From contig CAIPLT010000043.1 of the NCBI GenBank assembly GCA_903865935.1, forward strand, positions 1 through 42,004: 42,004 bases of DNA, in the 5' to 3' direction. This stretch comes from Caldifarciminota bacterium. Its GTDB lineage: Bacteria > Hydrothermota > Tepidihabitantia > Tepidihabitantales > CAIPLT01. The notes below the pieces were generated by a model. It worked only from the letters and a program-made list of their open reading frames with translations, ran no database searches and was not told the origin of the DNA. Positions 16,698 through 26,092 of the stretch are shown piece after piece. Made by a program: the position numbers and the translations under genes. The number at the start of each line of letters is the position of its first letter. The stretch's first letter is position 1.

Positions 16698-17510
16698 ATG
16701 CTTAGATTTCTCTTCATTTTCGCATTAATTCTTGGGTGTACGGTAAACCCAAATATATCTAAAAACATAATTGAGAATCGGGGCCAGTTTTTATTACCAG
16801 TCGATTCAATCATATTTCAGGACCCGATTGTAGATTTCTTTTTGCAGGATAACGGAACAATTTTTTTGCTTGATCATGGACTGCAAAAGATATTTGTACT
16901 GAGAAACGGAAATTCCGCAAAAATAGATACTATAATCCTACCGCAAAAACTCTATTTTATCAAAGGACTGACCGCGGACGATTTTTTCATATACCTTTAT
17001 AGTAATAATAACCTTTATCGATACGACCCGGTTTCTCAGAATATTTTGAATCTCATTCAGCCAAAAGATGGAATAAAAATCAATGATTTGGCTTTAACAC
17101 AGCAGGGCGAAATTTTCATTAGCGATAATTTGAATAATAAGATTTTTCAAATTAATAGCCTTGGTCAAATAACAGATTCTAAAATAACAATTAAAGATCG
17201 GTTTGTGCCATCAGGTATCTGGGATGATAAATCGTCATCTCAATTGCTGGTTGTAAATGCGGCACAGCATCGGATTGAAGTTTATTCTCGCATTGGTAAT
17301 CTCGATTCAATAATACCATTACCAATTCAAAACTATTCAAGAATTGCGATTGATAATAAATACATTTATTTACTAAGTGACCAAGATTTATTTCGACTGG
17401 AGAACAACGAGATTAATCATCTAACATCGAGTGTAATTAATTTTCAGCTATCTAAAAATTGGCTCGTTACTCTTTCAATAGACCGAAAGCTGTATTTCTA
17501 TTCAAAATGA
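16698..17510 (+). CDS. lipoprotein with a predicted beta-propeller
   Basis: 270 residues. A short hydrophobic N-terminus ends in ILGC, a lipobox with Cys14 as the lipidation site. The rest shows repeating four-strand-like units (IFLLDHGLQKIFVL, EIFISDNLNNKIFQI, LLVVNAAQHRIEVYS, YIYLLSDQDLFRLE), typical of NHL-type or six-bladed propellers that mediate protein contacts in the envelope. No enzyme residues are recognised. It begins near the end of a strong hairpin and lies 35 nt upstream of the outer-membrane protein gene, so the two probably work together. Confidence 0.6.
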   Translation: MLRFLFIFALILGCTVNPNISKNIIENRGQFLLPVDSIIFQDPIVDFFLQDNGTIFLLDHGLQKIFVLRNGNSAKIDTIILPQKLYFIKGLTADDFFIYLYSNNNLYRYDPVSQNILNLIQPKDGIKINDLALTQQGEIFISDNLNNKIFQINSLGQITDSKITIKDRFVPSGIWDDKSSSQLLVVNAAQHRIEVYSRIGNLDSIIPLPIQNYSRIAIDNKYIYLLSDQDLFRLENNEINHLTSSVINFQLSKNWLVTLSIDRKLYFYSK

Positions 17511-17545
17511 ATTTGGCAAAACCAACAATGTTACGGTAATACTTA

Positions 17546-20500
17546 ATGAGTCCTTTATTATTCATAACACTCAATTTTATCGTATCATTTTCCAATATTT
17601 CTGGTCAAGCAAAATTTTTTGGTAACGGAACAAACGGACCTTATAAAATCAGTAATTATGCAATTTTCGTTAGTACCGACTCAATATTTATCAATGATAG
17701 TTTTATCAGTCGGTCAGAATATTCGATTGACTATAATCAGGGTACAGTTCAATTCGTGACCGCGCTGACTGAATCAACCGAAGTAATTGCACGATTCCGA
17801 ACACTGCCGTTTGTTTCAGTCGAACAGAAGTATTTTTACTTTATTTTAAAACATTATACGCTTCCAGAAACATTAAATTTTAACGCGATATCTGAATCAG
17901 AGCAGGTTCATGCAGACAAATTAAACGAAACTCAATTTTCGGATATTGATTTGTCCGGCTCAAAGACAATTTCGGTTGATGTCGGAAATAATCAAGGAGT
18001 TGGTTTGGAACAGGCAACAAGAATTGAAGTCAAAGGCAAAATATCAAGTATTGATATATCAGCGATGCTGTCGGATGTTGGTAATCCGATTCCACCGGAG
18101 GGAACGACTAAGGACTTGTCTGAGTTTGACAAGATTCTAGTTAAACTGCAAACCGACAAGTTTACTGGTTTATACGGTGATAATGATTTAATACAGACAG
18201 TCGGAACCCTTGGTACAATCAATAAAAAGGTTATTGGTGTTTTATTTAACGGCCATTTAAAATCGAACAGTATAAACTTCGGTTATGCGAAATCTAAAGG
18301 ACAATATAAAAGGCTCATATTTTATGGATATGATAACAAGCAAGGACCGTATTATCTAACCGAAGCGATGAATAATGCGTCAATTGTACCGGGCAGTGAG
18401 AACGTATATTTGCAGGGTGTAAAAATAAACAGAGGACTGAACGAAGATTATACAATCGATTATAGTCAGGGTTCAGTAAATTTTACTAATCGTCAGGTCA
18501 TCAACACATTCTCACGTATTGAAATTGACTTTGAATATACAACTGAAGATTATAACCGTTATCTGTATAACAGCAGTTTTAATTTACCGTTGTCAGATTT
18601 TCTTTTTCAAGGTGGAATCTACTCTGAAGCAGATGATAAATCATCCAATTTAAATTATTCTCTAAGCACGGATGACATCGCGTACCTTTCGACAATTGGG
18701 ACTGATTCGAGTCAGGTTTGGCTGTCCGGTGTAAAATATGTCGGTTCAGGCTATGGTGATTACATGAAACAGGGCGATATATTTGTGTATGCTGGAATTG
18801 ATTCAGGTGATTATGATGTTCGGTTCAGCTATGTCGGTTCAGGTTTGGGTAACTATGATTATGATAACTCAATTTCCGCTTTTCACTACATTGGAGAAAA
18901 TCAGGGTAAGTATATTGCGAGAGTTCATGTTCAATTACCAGAACAGAACCGTATCTATAATACAAATATCAGTTATCAGTCATCAGTTGGAGTCAATATC
19001 GGCTTTGATGGTTATTTCAGCCAAGTTAATCACAACCTTTTTTCTAATCTGAATAATACCCATAACGGTTTCGGTTATCAATTAAATACCTCGTATAATA
19101 AAGCAAAAATTAAGTTTAGTTATAAAAGAACTGAAGCAGATTCGAAATTTTCTTTTCCTGGAACGTACAATAGTATAGATTTTAATTACAAGTGGGTTGG
19201 TATAAAGCAGGAGTCATTAAAAAAGAGTGACGAGATTTCAGCAAGTATCAAGCCGTTCGACTTTATAGTAATAAACGGCGGCACTGGATGGATTAATACT
19301 CAGCAGAGTATCGCACGACAAAGAATATATTCTGATGGTGAAATTTTACTGCCCCAAAGCTATACGCTTGCCCAATATAATATCGAGTATTATCCAGGTA
19401 TGCTTAAGCGATATTCAATTGATCTGACACCACAATATGAAATTTTTTATCCTGGTATCGAGTTGTTTTGGGAAAAGACCGATACCAATATGCTGAGGTA
19501 TGTAATTCCATATCTGCGTATTAAATCAAGCGATTTCTTTGAAATAAAACTTGGTTCGGATTTTAAAAAATCCAATGGACAGGATAAGAAGTCGAATATG
19601 ATTTATAAAATTGAGGGCAAGTTGAACCAGGATAAGTTAGCACTTGACGGCACATTCGGTTATCAGGTGAACAAGTTTAATAATATAAATAACAACAAAA
19701 ATTTCTTTGGTAATTTTTCAGGCCAGATTTCATTCATTCCAGGTCTTAGTATCTTAGCCGACTATAATGAACAACAGGGTGAAACTCAGACTTTCGAGCT
19801 CAATTATGTCTGGGCTGGCATAGGACTTGGTAATTACAAACGCAATCCTGAAACTGGGCAATATTACTTTGACACCCATGGAGATTATAATCAGGAACTG
19901 GTGGCATCGGGTAATTTTATTACGAGTAAAATAAGAACTATTCAGGCAAACTGGAGTTTTTATCATTTTTCTTTTATCAATTTTGATGGATATTATTCAA
20001 TCAACAGCCAAAAATCGTCACAGGAGGATTTAGCATTCAACAGTAATCGCCAGCTTGATTTTTCTATTCTGCCATTTGAGAAAGCTTTGTCACTACGATA
20101 TATTAATACGTACAATACAAGCATCGTCAATCAGTATATTCTCACTTCAACAAAAATAACCGATAATAACAATCGGGTTGAATTTAATTCGCAGAAAATC
20201 GAGAATCTACCATTCAAATTAAGTTTTGAATATAACAGTCAGATTACCGAACGCATGAATGTCGGTATTGAACAGAATAGAACAGATGAGATTTACAATT
20301 TCAACCCCAATATAGGATTTGGGTTAGATATTCGAGCTGGTTTCAGTTATAACCGTTCCGTAATTGCCGAACCTTTTTATTATGCTAATCTTGGTATCTT
20401 TTTGCTCGATAAAGAACAAATAACTCTTGAGCGAAACTGGGAGATAACTAAAGCAACTAATCTGAACACTAATATTAGTTTGAGTCGAAGAACAACTAAT

Positions 20501-20704
20501 GCGACGCAATTGCCATATGATATAAATTTATTTGAACCAAAAGGAATTACACCTGAAATTAAATTGAACATTGACCGCATTTTTGAAACTAGTGCGACAA
20601 GCGGACTGAATCAGATTATTCTCAGTGGTAGTTACTCATTTATCAAATATCCATCTCGTACGGTCGAGCAAAACTTTTCCTTAAAATTACAGGCAAACTT
20701 CTAA
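17546..20704 (+). CDS. large predicted outer-membrane beta-barrel protein
   Basis: 1052 residues with an N-terminal signal peptide ending near NISG-Q. Two copies of a Y(S/T)IDY.QG.V.F module occur at 59-70 and 302-313, each followed by a strand ending in RFRTLPF or IEIDFEY. A motif of the form aromatic-x-G-x-G-x-G-x-Y recurs at 398-406, 429-437 and, degenerate, at 448-456, and again at 756-764. From about 460 on, the sequence is alternating aromatic/polar strands of barrel type (for example LNTSYNKAKIKFSYK), ending in the terminal strand FSLKLQANF with a C-terminal Phe, the signature of BAM substrates. The modules faintly recall the SprA translocon of T9SS, but the protein is much shorter. 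Function is unknown. Confidence 0.6.
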   Translation: MSPLLFITLNFIVSFSNISGQAKFFGNGTNGPYKISNYAIFVSTDSIFINDSFISRSEYSIDYNQGTVQFVTALTESTEVIARFRTLPFVSVEQKYFYFILKHYTLPETLNFNAISESEQVHADKLNETQFSDIDLSGSKTISVDVGNNQGVGLEQATRIEVKGKISSIDISAMLSDVGNPIPPEGTTKDLSEFDKILVKLQTDKFTGLYGDNDLIQTVGTLGTINKKVIGVLFNGHLKSNSINFGYAKSKGQYKRLIFYGYDNKQGPYYLTEAMNNASIVPGSENVYLQGVKINRGLNEDYTIDYSQGSVNFTNRQVINTFSRIEIDFEYTTEDYNRYLYNSSFNLPLSDFLFQGGIYSEADDKSSNLNYSLSTDDIAYLSTIGTDSSQVWLSGVKYVGSGYGDYMKQGDIFVYAGIDSGDYDVRFSYVGSGLGNYDYDNSISAFHYIGENQGKYIARVHVQLPEQNRIYNTNISYQSSVGVNIGFDGYFSQVNHNLFSNLNNTHNGFGYQLNTSYNKAKIKFSYKRTEADSKFSFPGTYNSIDFNYKWVGIKQESLKKSDEISASIKPFDFIVINGGTGWINTQQSIARQRIYSDGEILLPQSYTLAQYNIEYYPGMLKRYSIDLTPQYEIFYPGIELFWEKTDTNMLRYVIPYLRIKSSDFFEIKLGSDFKKSNGQDKKSNMIYKIEGKLNQDKLALDGTFGYQVNKFNNINNNKNFFGNFSGQISFIPGLSILADYNEQQGETQTFELNYVWAGIGLGNYKRNPETGQYYFDTHGDYNQELVASGNFITSKIRTIQANWSFYHFSFINFDGYYSINSQKSSQEDLAFNSNRQLDFSILPFEKALSLRYINTYNTSIVNQYILTSTKITDNNNRVEFNSQKIENLPFKLSFEYNSQITERMNVGIEQNRTDEIYNFNPNIGFGLDIRAGFSYNRSVIAEPFYYANLGIFLLDKEQITLERNWEITKATNLNTNISLSRRTTNATQLPYDINLFEPKGITPEIKLNIDRIFETSATSGLNQIILSGSYSFIKYPSRTVEQNFSLKLQANF

Positions 20705-20798
20705 TAGCAAATCTCAGAGAATAATATTGCATATAAAAAAATTAGAAGATTGGAACATTATAGATTAAAAGGTTATATTTGTTTCACTTTTTTCATTC

Positions 20799-20826
20799 TT
20801 GACATATTTTATTCTTAGGTTAATAT
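20799..20826 (+). promoter_or_regulatory. promoter directly upstream of the serine palmitoyltransferase-like gene
   Basis: TTGACA (20799-20804), 16 nt, TAATAT (20821-20826), then 6 nt to the ATG at 20833. No Shine-Dalgarno sequence. Another predicted leaderless start. Confidence 0.7.
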
Positions 20827-20832
20827 TAAGTT

Positions 20833-22017
20833 ATGGATTTATTTGATAAATGTTTAGAATATTATCCTATTGTTGCCGAAGCAAAAAGGACAGGATTTTA
20901 TCCCTATTTTCGAGCATTGGGTAGCGAAGCGGATCGACGTGTTATAATTCAAGGCAAAGAACTCATAATGCTTGGTTCAAATAATTATTTGGGTTTAACT
21001 GTACATCCTAAAGTTAAACAAGCAGCGATCGATGCAATTAGAAAATATGGTACTGGATGTACCGGCTCGCGTTTTCTAAATGGAACCCTGGATTTGCACG
21101 TGGAATTAGAACAAAAATTGGCGGAGTTTTATCATAAAGACGATTGTATTGTTTTTTCAACAGGATTTCAGACAAATCTCGGAGTTATTTCATCATTGGT
21201 ACGAAAGGGTGATGTCATAATTATTGATAAACTTGATCATGCATCAATTGTCGATGGTTGTAAACTTTCTTTTGGTCGCGCCGTTAGATTTTTACATAAT
21301 GATATGGAAGATTTAGAACGGGTTCTCGCAAGTCTGGATAAGGATTGCGGTAAGTTTATCGTTGTCGACGGTATATTTAGTATGGAAGGCGATATTATTG
21401 ATTTACCAAACGTAGTAAAATTAGCTAAGAAGTATAAGACTCGACTGATGGTCGACGACGCGCATTCGGTCGGTGTATTAGGCGAACATGGTTCAGGAAC
21501 ATCTGAGCATTTTGGATTGGACCACGAAGTCGACTTAATAATGGGGACATTCTCTAAATCGTTTGCAACGATTGGTGGCTATGTCGTCGGTTCAAAAAAG
21601 GTTATAACATTTATTCGTCACCAAGCTCGTCCCAATCTTTTTTCGGCGAGTATTCCACCACCAGCAGTGGCAACGGCTCTTGCAGTATTGGAAATAATCA
21701 AAACCGAACCGGAAAGGAGAAAAAAATTGTGGCGAAATGCGAACAAGATGTTGGCTGGATTTAAAAAGCTCGGTTATAATACGGGGACGAGCTGCACGCC
21801 GGTTATACCATTACATATTGGAGATGACACTAAAGCGATAAATTTTTGGCATGATTTATATGAAGGCGGAATTTTCGCTAACCCGGTTATTCCACCGGGC
21901 GTGCCACCAAGCCGGAGTTTAATCCGCACCAGTTATATGGCAACCCATACTGATGAAGATTTAGATGAAGCTTTAGAAATTTTTGAGAAGGTCGGTAAGA
22001 AAGCAGGGGTAATCTAA
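20833..22017 (+). CDS. spt: serine palmitoyltransferase-like alpha-oxoamine synthase
   Basis: PLP enzyme of the family that joins an amino acid to an acyl-CoA. 394 residues with SNNYLGL (49-55), DDAHSVGVLG (208-217) and the PLP lysine Lys242 in GTFSKSFATIGG. His136 is the expected ring-stacking residue. Within the family (serine palmitoyltransferase, KBL, BioF), the C-terminal stretch NPVIPPGVPP followed by MATHT closely recalls bacterial serine palmitoyltransferases, which make 3-ketosphinganine. The next gene, a ceramide-synthase-like GNAT protein, supports this. No ketosphinganine reductase is in the window. KBL or BioF remains possible. Confidence 0.75.
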   Translation: MDLFDKCLEYYPIVAEAKRTGFYPYFRALGSEADRRVIIQGKELIMLGSNNYLGLTVHPKVKQAAIDAIRKYGTGCTGSRFLNGTLDLHVELEQKLAEFYHKDDCIVFSTGFQTNLGVISSLVRKGDVIIIDKLDHASIVDGCKLSFGRAVRFLHNDMEDLERVLASLDKDCGKFIVVDGIFSMEGDIIDLPNVVKLAKKYKTRLMVDDAHSVGVLGEHGSGTSEHFGLDHEVDLIMGTFSKSFATIGGYVVGSKKVITFIRHQARPNLFSASIPPPAVATALAVLEIIKTEPERRKKLWRNANKMLAGFKKLGYNTGTSCTPVIPLHIGDDTKAINFWHDLYEGGIFANPVIPPGVPPSRSLIRTSYMATHTDEDLDEALEIFEKVGKKAGVI

Positions 22018-22109
22018 CAATTTTTTATATTCAAGATTTTGCACAATTAATCATCGAATTTAAATCAAAATATTTAAGTAACAAGTTAAGTTTTGTTTAA
22101 GGGGGGAGT

Positions 22110-23234
22110 ATGCCGGATTCTATAAAGGTTGATAGGGTTGAGACCAAACGCGATTTGAATGATTTTATCATGCTACCGTGGAAGGTTTACAAAGATGATA
22201 TTTACTGGGTACCACCGCTTATTTCAGACATTAAGGAAACTTTAGACAAAACTAAAAATCCATTCTGGTACCATGCCGAGCGGGAATTATTCTTAGCCCG
22301 ACGCGGCAATGAAGTGGTTGGTCGCATTGCGGCAATCATCGATTATAATTACTGTAAATATCATAATAAAAATATCGGGTTTTTCGGATTTCTAGAAGTG
22401 ATGAATGATTTTGAAGCACTTAGCGCCTTGATGAATGAAGCTAAAAAATTTCTGAAAACCAAGATGATGACTGAAATATACGGTCCAGCAAACCCGTCGT
22501 TAAATGATGAAGTAGGATTTTTAATTGATGGTTTTGATTCTTCACCGATGATTAAAATGACTTATAACCCAAAATATTATCTTGATTTGGTTGAGCGGTT
22601 TGGTATGAAAAAAGTTAAAGACCTTTATGCTTATGCAATAGAAGTGCAACGTGAACCACCACCCAAATTGGTTAGAGTAGTTGAAGTTTTAAAAGCTCGC
22701 AAAAATATTAAAGTCAGAACAGCGAATATCAAAAACTTAAAACACGAATTGGGTATGATTAAGGATATTTATAATAATGCCTGGAGTAAAAACTGGGATT
22801 TTGCACCAATGATGGATGAAGAAATTGATCTATTAGCGAAAAAACTGAAAATGTTAATCATCCCGGATATTATTCCATTGGTCGAAGTTGATGGTGAACC
22901 AGCAGGAATGGCGGTTGGTTTACCTGACTACAATCAGGTACTAAAACATCTTAATGGTCGGTTGTTCCCGTTTGGGTTTATAAAGTTTCTGAGAGACAAG
23001 AGTAAAATTGATGCAATGCGGTTATGGGCGCTCGGAGTAAAAGATAAATTCCGCAATCTTGGTATTGACGCTTTGCTCTATTACGAAACTTTTGTTGGCG
23101 CAAAGAAGATGGGATACAAAATTGGTGAGGTTTCCTGGATTTTAGAGGACAATCTGAATATTATCCGACCGATTATGCTCTGGGATGCAAAGTTATACAA
23201 AAAGTACAGAGTTTATCAAATAGCGATTAATTGA
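22110..23234 (+). CDS. GNAT-fold N-acyltransferase, candidate bacterial ceramide synthase
   Basis: 374 residues. The C-terminal half has a GNAT-like core (IPLVEVDGEPAGMAVGLPD, LWALGVKDKFRNLGIDALLY) with the acyl-CoA loop pattern V..KFRNLGID. The N-terminal half (FIMLPWKVYKDDIYWVPPL, YGPANPSLNDEVGFLIDGF) is typical of the YghO-like group. Known members adjacent to serine palmitoyltransferase genes act as N-acyltransferases forming (dihydro)ceramide; the assignment here rests on that neighbourhood and on recalled family features. GGGGGGAG at about 22101-22108 is a strong Shine-Dalgarno sequence. It ends 5 bp from the convergent recG. Confidence 0.6.
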   Translation: MPDSIKVDRVETKRDLNDFIMLPWKVYKDDIYWVPPLISDIKETLDKTKNPFWYHAERELFLARRGNEVVGRIAAIIDYNYCKYHNKNIGFFGFLEVMNDFEALSALMNEAKKFLKTKMMTEIYGPANPSLNDEVGFLIDGFDSSPMIKMTYNPKYYLDLVERFGMKKVKDLYAYAIEVQREPPPKLVRVVEVLKARKNIKVRTANIKNLKHELGMIKDIYNNAWSKNWDFAPMMDEEIDLLAKKLKMLIIPDIIPLVEVDGEPAGMAVGLPDYNQVLKHLNGRLFPFGFIKFLRDKSKIDAMRLWALGVKDKFRNLGIDALLYYETFVGAKKMGYKIGEVSWILEDNLNIIRPIMLWDAKLYKKYRVYQIAIN

Positions 23235-23239
23235 AACTT

Positions 23240-25336
23240 TTAGCCAACACTCGCTAAATCGATTCTATCTTTATATTTATTATTGATTGTTTTCTGTATA
23301 ATATTATTTTCCGATTGTGTAAGATTAGGGTCATGTCGAATCAGGTCAAAGGCATCATCACGGGCTTGAAATAAGATATGACGGTCTTGTTGAAGGTCGG
23401 CAATTTTTAAATCGGGCAGTCCGTGCTGGCGAGTTCCTAAAATTTCACCCGGCCCGCGAAACTCAAGGTCTTTTTCCGCCAATATAAAACCATCGTCATT
23501 CTTTTCGAAAAACCTGAGCCGTTCATAAGCAGGGGAGAACTTATTATCCGATCCGATAAGAATACAGTACGAAACCTGTACACCTCGACCAATCCGACCG
23601 CGTAACTGATGAAGCTGAGCAAGTCCAAAGCGTTCTGGATGCTCGATAACCATTACTGTAGCATTAGGAATATCGACTCCGACTTCAATTACAGTGGTGG
23701 TTACGAGAATATCAAGTCGGTGTTGGCGAAACTCTTCCATAATCATGATTCGGTCAGCACTCTTTAGCCGACCATGCACAAGACCAACTTTATTATTACT
23801 GAATATCGATTTAATATCTTCATAAGTTTTAATGGCAGATGCCAAATCAAGTTTTTCTGACTCTTCAATTAACGGGCAGACAATATAGACCTGCTGCATT
23901 TCATTAAATTTTTCCTGGATGAATTGATAGACTTTTTCGCGGTCATCGTTGGTAACGAGTCGGGTGATAATTCGTTTGCGACCCGGTGGTTTTTCCGACA
24001 GTATCGAAACGTCTAAGTCGCCGTATAGCGTCATTTGTAAGGTTCTGGGAATTGGTGTTGCGGTCATAACCAAAAAATCAGGATTGACTCCTTTATTTAG
24101 TAGAGTTGCTCTCTGCATCACACCAAAACGATGCTGTTCATCAATAATCGCTAAACCGAGCTGATGAAATTTTATCTTTTCTTCAAGCAGAGCATGGGTT
24201 CCGAAAACCAGATGAATCATTCCTTTTTCAATCTTGTCTAAATGTTTCTTTTTGTCTTTGGCTTTGGTGCTGCCAGTTAAAAGACAGGTGTTAACGCCAA
24301 TTTTGTTCAGTCGTTCGTGCCAGACCAGGTAGTGTTGCTCGGCAAGAATTTCGGTTGGTGCCATAAATGCGGTCTGATAATTATTTTCAATAGCAATCAG
24401 CGATGCATAAATTGCAATAACTGTCTTACCCGAGCCAACATCACCCTGCAATAAGCGATTCATGCTCGATTCTCTTGCCAAATCGGTTTTTATCTCATGC
24501 AGGACTTTGTTTTGTCCCTGAGTTAACTTGAATGGCAAAAGATGTAATAATTTACTGGTTAGATTTCCTTTTTCAATTAGGGCTCGTGATTTTTTCTCAT
24601 GAGTCGCCAATAATTTACGCAAAGCTAAGATTAATTCGAGATAAAACAGTTCTTCATAAACGAGTCGTGCTCTTGCATTTTGTGCCTGTTCGATAGTCTT
24701 TGGGAAATGGAGATTTGTTATTGCTGACCTGATATCATCAAACTTGTGCTTATCTAATAAATATTTGGGAAGAGTTTCGTTTAAATAATTTAAGTACAAA
24801 TTAATCGCATTCTGCATCGGTCGTCTAATTTCCCATAATGATAGCCCTTCGGTTAATGGATAAATTGGAACAATACTGCCGGTGTAAACAAACGGACTAT
24901 CATCGGATTTTTCCTCAGGGATTATTTCATAATAGGGGTTAACCATCTGTTTATGACCGTAATATGTTATATCACCGGATAGAATCACGTGCTGATTTAT
25001 TTTGAAAGTCAGTTTTAAGTCAGGCCGGTTAAACCAAATTGCTTCAAGAATCCCTGATTCATCACCAACAACAATCCGTATGATATCGCGATAATTTTTC
25101 GTTCTCTTGACATCGCTGGCAATAACTTTTCCATATATCGTTCCTTCAGTTTGTGTGATTAAATCACGAATCTTAACTAATTTAGTCCGGTCAATATATC
25201 GCCGGGGTACTAAAAATAGTAAATCGTTTATTGTTCGAATCCCAATTTTATTCAAACGGACCGCACGTTTCGGACCGATACCTTTGAGAAATTGAATATC
25301 AGTCTCTGGACCGGACTTGAATTTTTCGTATTTCAC
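23240..25336 (-). CDS. recG: ATP-dependent DNA helicase RecG
   Basis: Remodels stalled replication forks and Holliday junctions. 698 residues: an N-terminal helix-hairpin-helix and OB-fold wedge (about 10-170; FLKGIGPKRAVRLNKIG, GTIYGKVIA), then helicase motifs: Walker A GDVGSGKT (about 293-300), the DEQH box (about 400), MTATPIPRTL, and motif VI in QLRGRIGRG. Slightly shorter than Escherichia coli RecG. Start is GTG at 25336, 12 nt after the methyltransferase stop, with no clear Shine-Dalgarno. Third gene of the ligA-pcm-recG unit. Confidence 0.95.
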   Translation of the reverse strand: MKYEKFKSGPETDIQFLKGIGPKRAVRLNKIGIRTINDLLFLVPRRYIDRTKLVKIRDLITQTEGTIYGKVIASDVKRTKNYRDIIRIVVGDESGILEAIWFNRPDLKLTFKINQHVILSGDITYYGHKQMVNPYYEIIPEEKSDDSPFVYTGSIVPIYPLTEGLSLWEIRRPMQNAINLYLNYLNETLPKYLLDKHKFDDIRSAITNLHFPKTIEQAQNARARLVYEELFYLELILALRKLLATHEKKSRALIEKGNLTSKLLHLLPFKLTQGQNKVLHEIKTDLARESSMNRLLQGDVGSGKTVIAIYASLIAIENNYQTAFMAPTEILAEQHYLVWHERLNKIGVNTCLLTGSTKAKDKKKHLDKIEKGMIHLVFGTHALLEEKIKFHQLGLAIIDEQHRFGVMQRATLLNKGVNPDFLVMTATPIPRTLQMTLYGDLDVSILSEKPPGRKRIITRLVTNDDREKVYQFIQEKFNEMQQVYIVCPLIEESEKLDLASAIKTYEDIKSIFSNNKVGLVHGRLKSADRIMIMEEFRQHRLDILVTTTVIEVGVDIPNATVMVIEHPERFGLAQLHQLRGRIGRGVQVSYCILIGSDNKFSPAYERLRFFEKNDDGFILAEKDLEFRGPGEILGTRQHGLPDLKIADLQQDRHILFQARDDAFDLIRHDPNLTQSENNIIQKTINNKYKDRIDLASVG

Positions 25337-25348
25337 AATGAAAATTTT

Positions 25349-26092
25349 CTATTTGCTCAGATTCTGTTCAATCTTTCCTTTCATCGGGACAAACCTGACT
25401 GGTTCATGTTCAGTCTTTATCAGATTGCCATCTTTTTTCTCAAATACCGTCAGTGTTTGGGTCGCATACTCTTCGCCCATCGGTGCAATGATTTTACCTC
25501 CTTTTTTTAGTTGTCGGACTAATGAGTCTGGTAAATAGGGTGGAGCACAGGTAATAATGATTACATCAAATGGCTGGGCTTCAGTCCAACCTAAATAACC
25601 GTCGCCATACCGAACATGAACATTATTATATTCTAAATCTTTTAGTCTTTTTTCAGCTGTTTTTGCCAAGTTTTCAACAATTTCTATTGTATAAACTTCT
25701 CTACAAAGCCAAGATAATACTGCTGCCTGATAACCTGAACCAGTACCAATTTCCAATACTTTTTCGTCGCCTTTTATGCTGGCGAGTTCAGTCATGATTC
25801 CAACAATATACGGCTGAGAAATCGTCTGTCCTTCACCGATTGATAAAGGATAATCTTCATAAGCTTCGTCTCGTACCGCTTCGGGAACGAATAAGTGTCT
25901 GGGAACTTTTAGCATTGCATCTAAAACTTTTTTATCGGTAATTCCCCGCGCCTGAATCTGATTTTTTACCATATCCCTTCGTAAATTGATATAAGGGTCG
26001 TTTTTCGATTTTATGTTATTATTTTGGCAGGACATAAATATTAAGATTAATGAAATTAATATGACTGAACAAATTGATAAAATCCATTTCAC
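25349..26092 (-). CDS. pcm: protein-L-isoaspartate O-methyltransferase with lipoprotein-type signal
   Basis: Methylates L-isoaspartyl residues of damaged proteins using S-adenosylmethionine. 247 residues with the family motifs VPRHLFVPE, DYPLSIGEGQTISQPYIV, the SAM loop VLEIGTGSGYQAAVLS and FDVIIITCAPP. Unusually, the enzyme follows a hydrophobic leader (3-20) ending FMSC, so Cys22 is a candidate lipidation site and the protein may be tethered outside the cytoplasm; Phe at -3 is atypical for a lipobox. Start is GTG, overlapping the ligA stop as GTGA. SAM supply in the periplasm would be a problem, so the leader may act only as an inner-membrane anchor. Confidence 0.9.
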   Translation of the reverse strand: MKWILSICSVILISLILIFMSCQNNNIKSKNDPYINLRRDMVKNQIQARGITDKKVLDAMLKVPRHLFVPEAVRDEAYEDYPLSIGEGQTISQPYIVGIMTELASIKGDEKVLEIGTGSGYQAAVLSWLCREVYTIEIVENLAKTAEKRLKDLEYNNVHVRYGDGYLGWTEAQPFDVIIITCAPPYLPDSLVRQLKKGGKIIAPMGEEYATQTLTVFEKKDGNLIKTEHEPVRFVPMKGKIEQNLSK

